Assembly: GCA_022571825.1 (NCBI GenBank)
Contig: JACZXC010000198.1
Location: forward strand, 1 to 6,091
Source of the DNA: Myxococcales bacterium
GTDB taxonomy: Bacteria; Myxococcota_A; UBA9160; SMWR01
DNA length: 6,091 nucleotides
Direction of reading: 5' to 3'
A program made the translations under genes and the position numbers. Under the pieces are notes generated by a model that did not search any database, was not told the DNA's origin, and was given only the letters and a program-made list of their open reading frames with translations. Shown one piece after another: positions 5,561-6,091 of the stretch (its first letter is position 1; each line of letters opens with the position of its first letter).

Positions 5561-6091
5561 CTAGCGTTCCAGCCAGGCGTCGAGGTCTTCCGGGAAGTCC
5601 ACGCGAAGGTTCAGAGTCCGGGCGCGCTCCTCGCCGAAATTGGCCGCGAACATCCCTCGGAAGTGGCCCTCGATGCGCTCGCTGAAGAGCCCCACCTTTC
5701 GCAGGGTGGGAATCACGAAGCCGCGCAGGGGCCCGCCCGGGTCGCCGCGCTCGCGCTCCATGGCGTCGCGTTCCTTGGCGAGCTCCGCGACCACGTGCTT
5801 CGGGTCGAGGCCGGCTTCCTGCCAGATCTGGAACATGCCCTGACGCAGGGTGGGGCCCTGGCGCGAGTCCACGAGCATGCGCGCCGCCTCGAAGGCGAAG
5901 TCCTCGAGCGCGTCCCGCTCGGCGTCCGCAAGCGTCCCCACCACCTGGGAGAGGTACTTGACGCCGTAGCCCGTATGGCGGGCTTCGTCTCGCGACACGA
6001 GCGTGAGAAGCTGCTCGAGTAGCTTCTCTTCGGTCGCGTTGCGCATGTCGCGAAAGACGTAGAGGGCGAGGCCCTCGACCACCACCTGCAT
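5561..6091 (-). CDS. Ferritin-like diiron protein, C-terminal part (5' end outside window)
   Basis: 176 residues are visible, ending in a TAG (complement of 5561-5563). The window ends on an ATG codon, but the protein already starts inside a helix with a likely iron-ligand Glu6 (V-V-V-E-G-L-A-L). The earlier helices and ligands must therefore lie beyond the right edge, and this Met is probably internal. The diagnostic motif is S-R-D-E36-A-R-H39, the E-x-x-H iron-binding helix of ribonucleotide reductase R2-like and other ferritin-like oxidases, about 30 residues after Glu6. The rest is helical and charged, ending in a W-L-E-R tail, with no membrane segment, so it is probably cytosolic. Possible roles include an R2-like ligand-binding oxidase or an AurF-type N-oxygenase; the fragment does not decide. 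It converges on the HNH gene with no room for a terminator. Confidence 0.8.
   Translation of the reverse strand: MQVVVEGLALYVFRDMRNATEEKLLEQLLTLVSRDEARHTGYGVKYLSQVVGTLADAERDALEDFAFEAARMLVDSRQGPTLRQGMFQIWQEAGLDPKHVVAELAKERDAMERERGDPGGPLRGFVIPTLRKVGLFSERIEGHFRGMFAANFGEERARTLNLRVDFPEDLDAWLER

Noticed and set aside
4081..5566. HNH segment as an insertion sequence or intron with defined ends
   Set aside because: There is no transposase, no terminal inverted repeats and no intron-like structure. The only shared end sequence is CTAGCG (6 bp), which is reported as a finding but is not enough to annotate a mobile element.

Overview
The window is GC-rich (roughly two thirds G+C by eye), and nearly every gene has strong G/C third positions. 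The combination suggests a deltaproteobacterial or myxobacterial-type genome: a DUF222-like/HNH nuclease of the kind common there, paired sulfatase-fold lipoproteins, and a membrane SGNH protein. This taxonomic reading is an inference, not a measurement.

Layout, left to right. (1) Bases 1-1299, + strand: the 3' part of a membrane-anchored SGNH/GDSL-type hydrolase or acyl-transfer protein; its start lies left of the window. (2) Bases 1284-2669 and 2683-4071, - strand: two tandem paralogues of the alkaline phosphatase/sulfatase superfamily, 13 bp apart and very probably one transcription unit reading leftward. Both look exported, and both carry Thr where a true sulfatase has the Cys/Ser that becomes formylglycine. 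The proximal paralogue (1284-2669) converges on the SGNH gene with a 16-bp overlap. (3) Bases 4072-4457: a 386-bp divergent intergenic region, less GC-rich than the genes and dense in inverted repeats. (4) Bases 4458-5558, + strand: a complete DUF222-like/HNH endonuclease-family protein. (5) Bases 5561-6091, - strand: the C-terminal part of a ferritin-like diiron protein, convergent with the HNH gene and only 2 bp away; it runs off the right edge.

The SGNH protein and the two sulfatase-fold proteins are plausible partners in modifying a cell-envelope or exported polymer. One would add or remove acyl groups, and the others would act on phosphate or sulfate esters or transfer phospho-groups. 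That link rests on adjacency and family knowledge only. The HNH gene and the diiron gene show no obvious functional link to them.

The most unusual signals are not in the protein calls. They are (a) a six-run G-quadruplex motif inside the sulfatase-like gene at 1762-1791; (b) a structured leader at 4078-4119 abutting the sulfatase operon start, with two mutually exclusive stems; (c) an 8-bp hairpin that buries the HNH gene's Shine-Dalgarno sequence (4425-4452); (d) all four CTAG tetranucleotides of the window clustered at the two ends of the HNH segment; and (e) loss of the middle Asn of the HNH motif.
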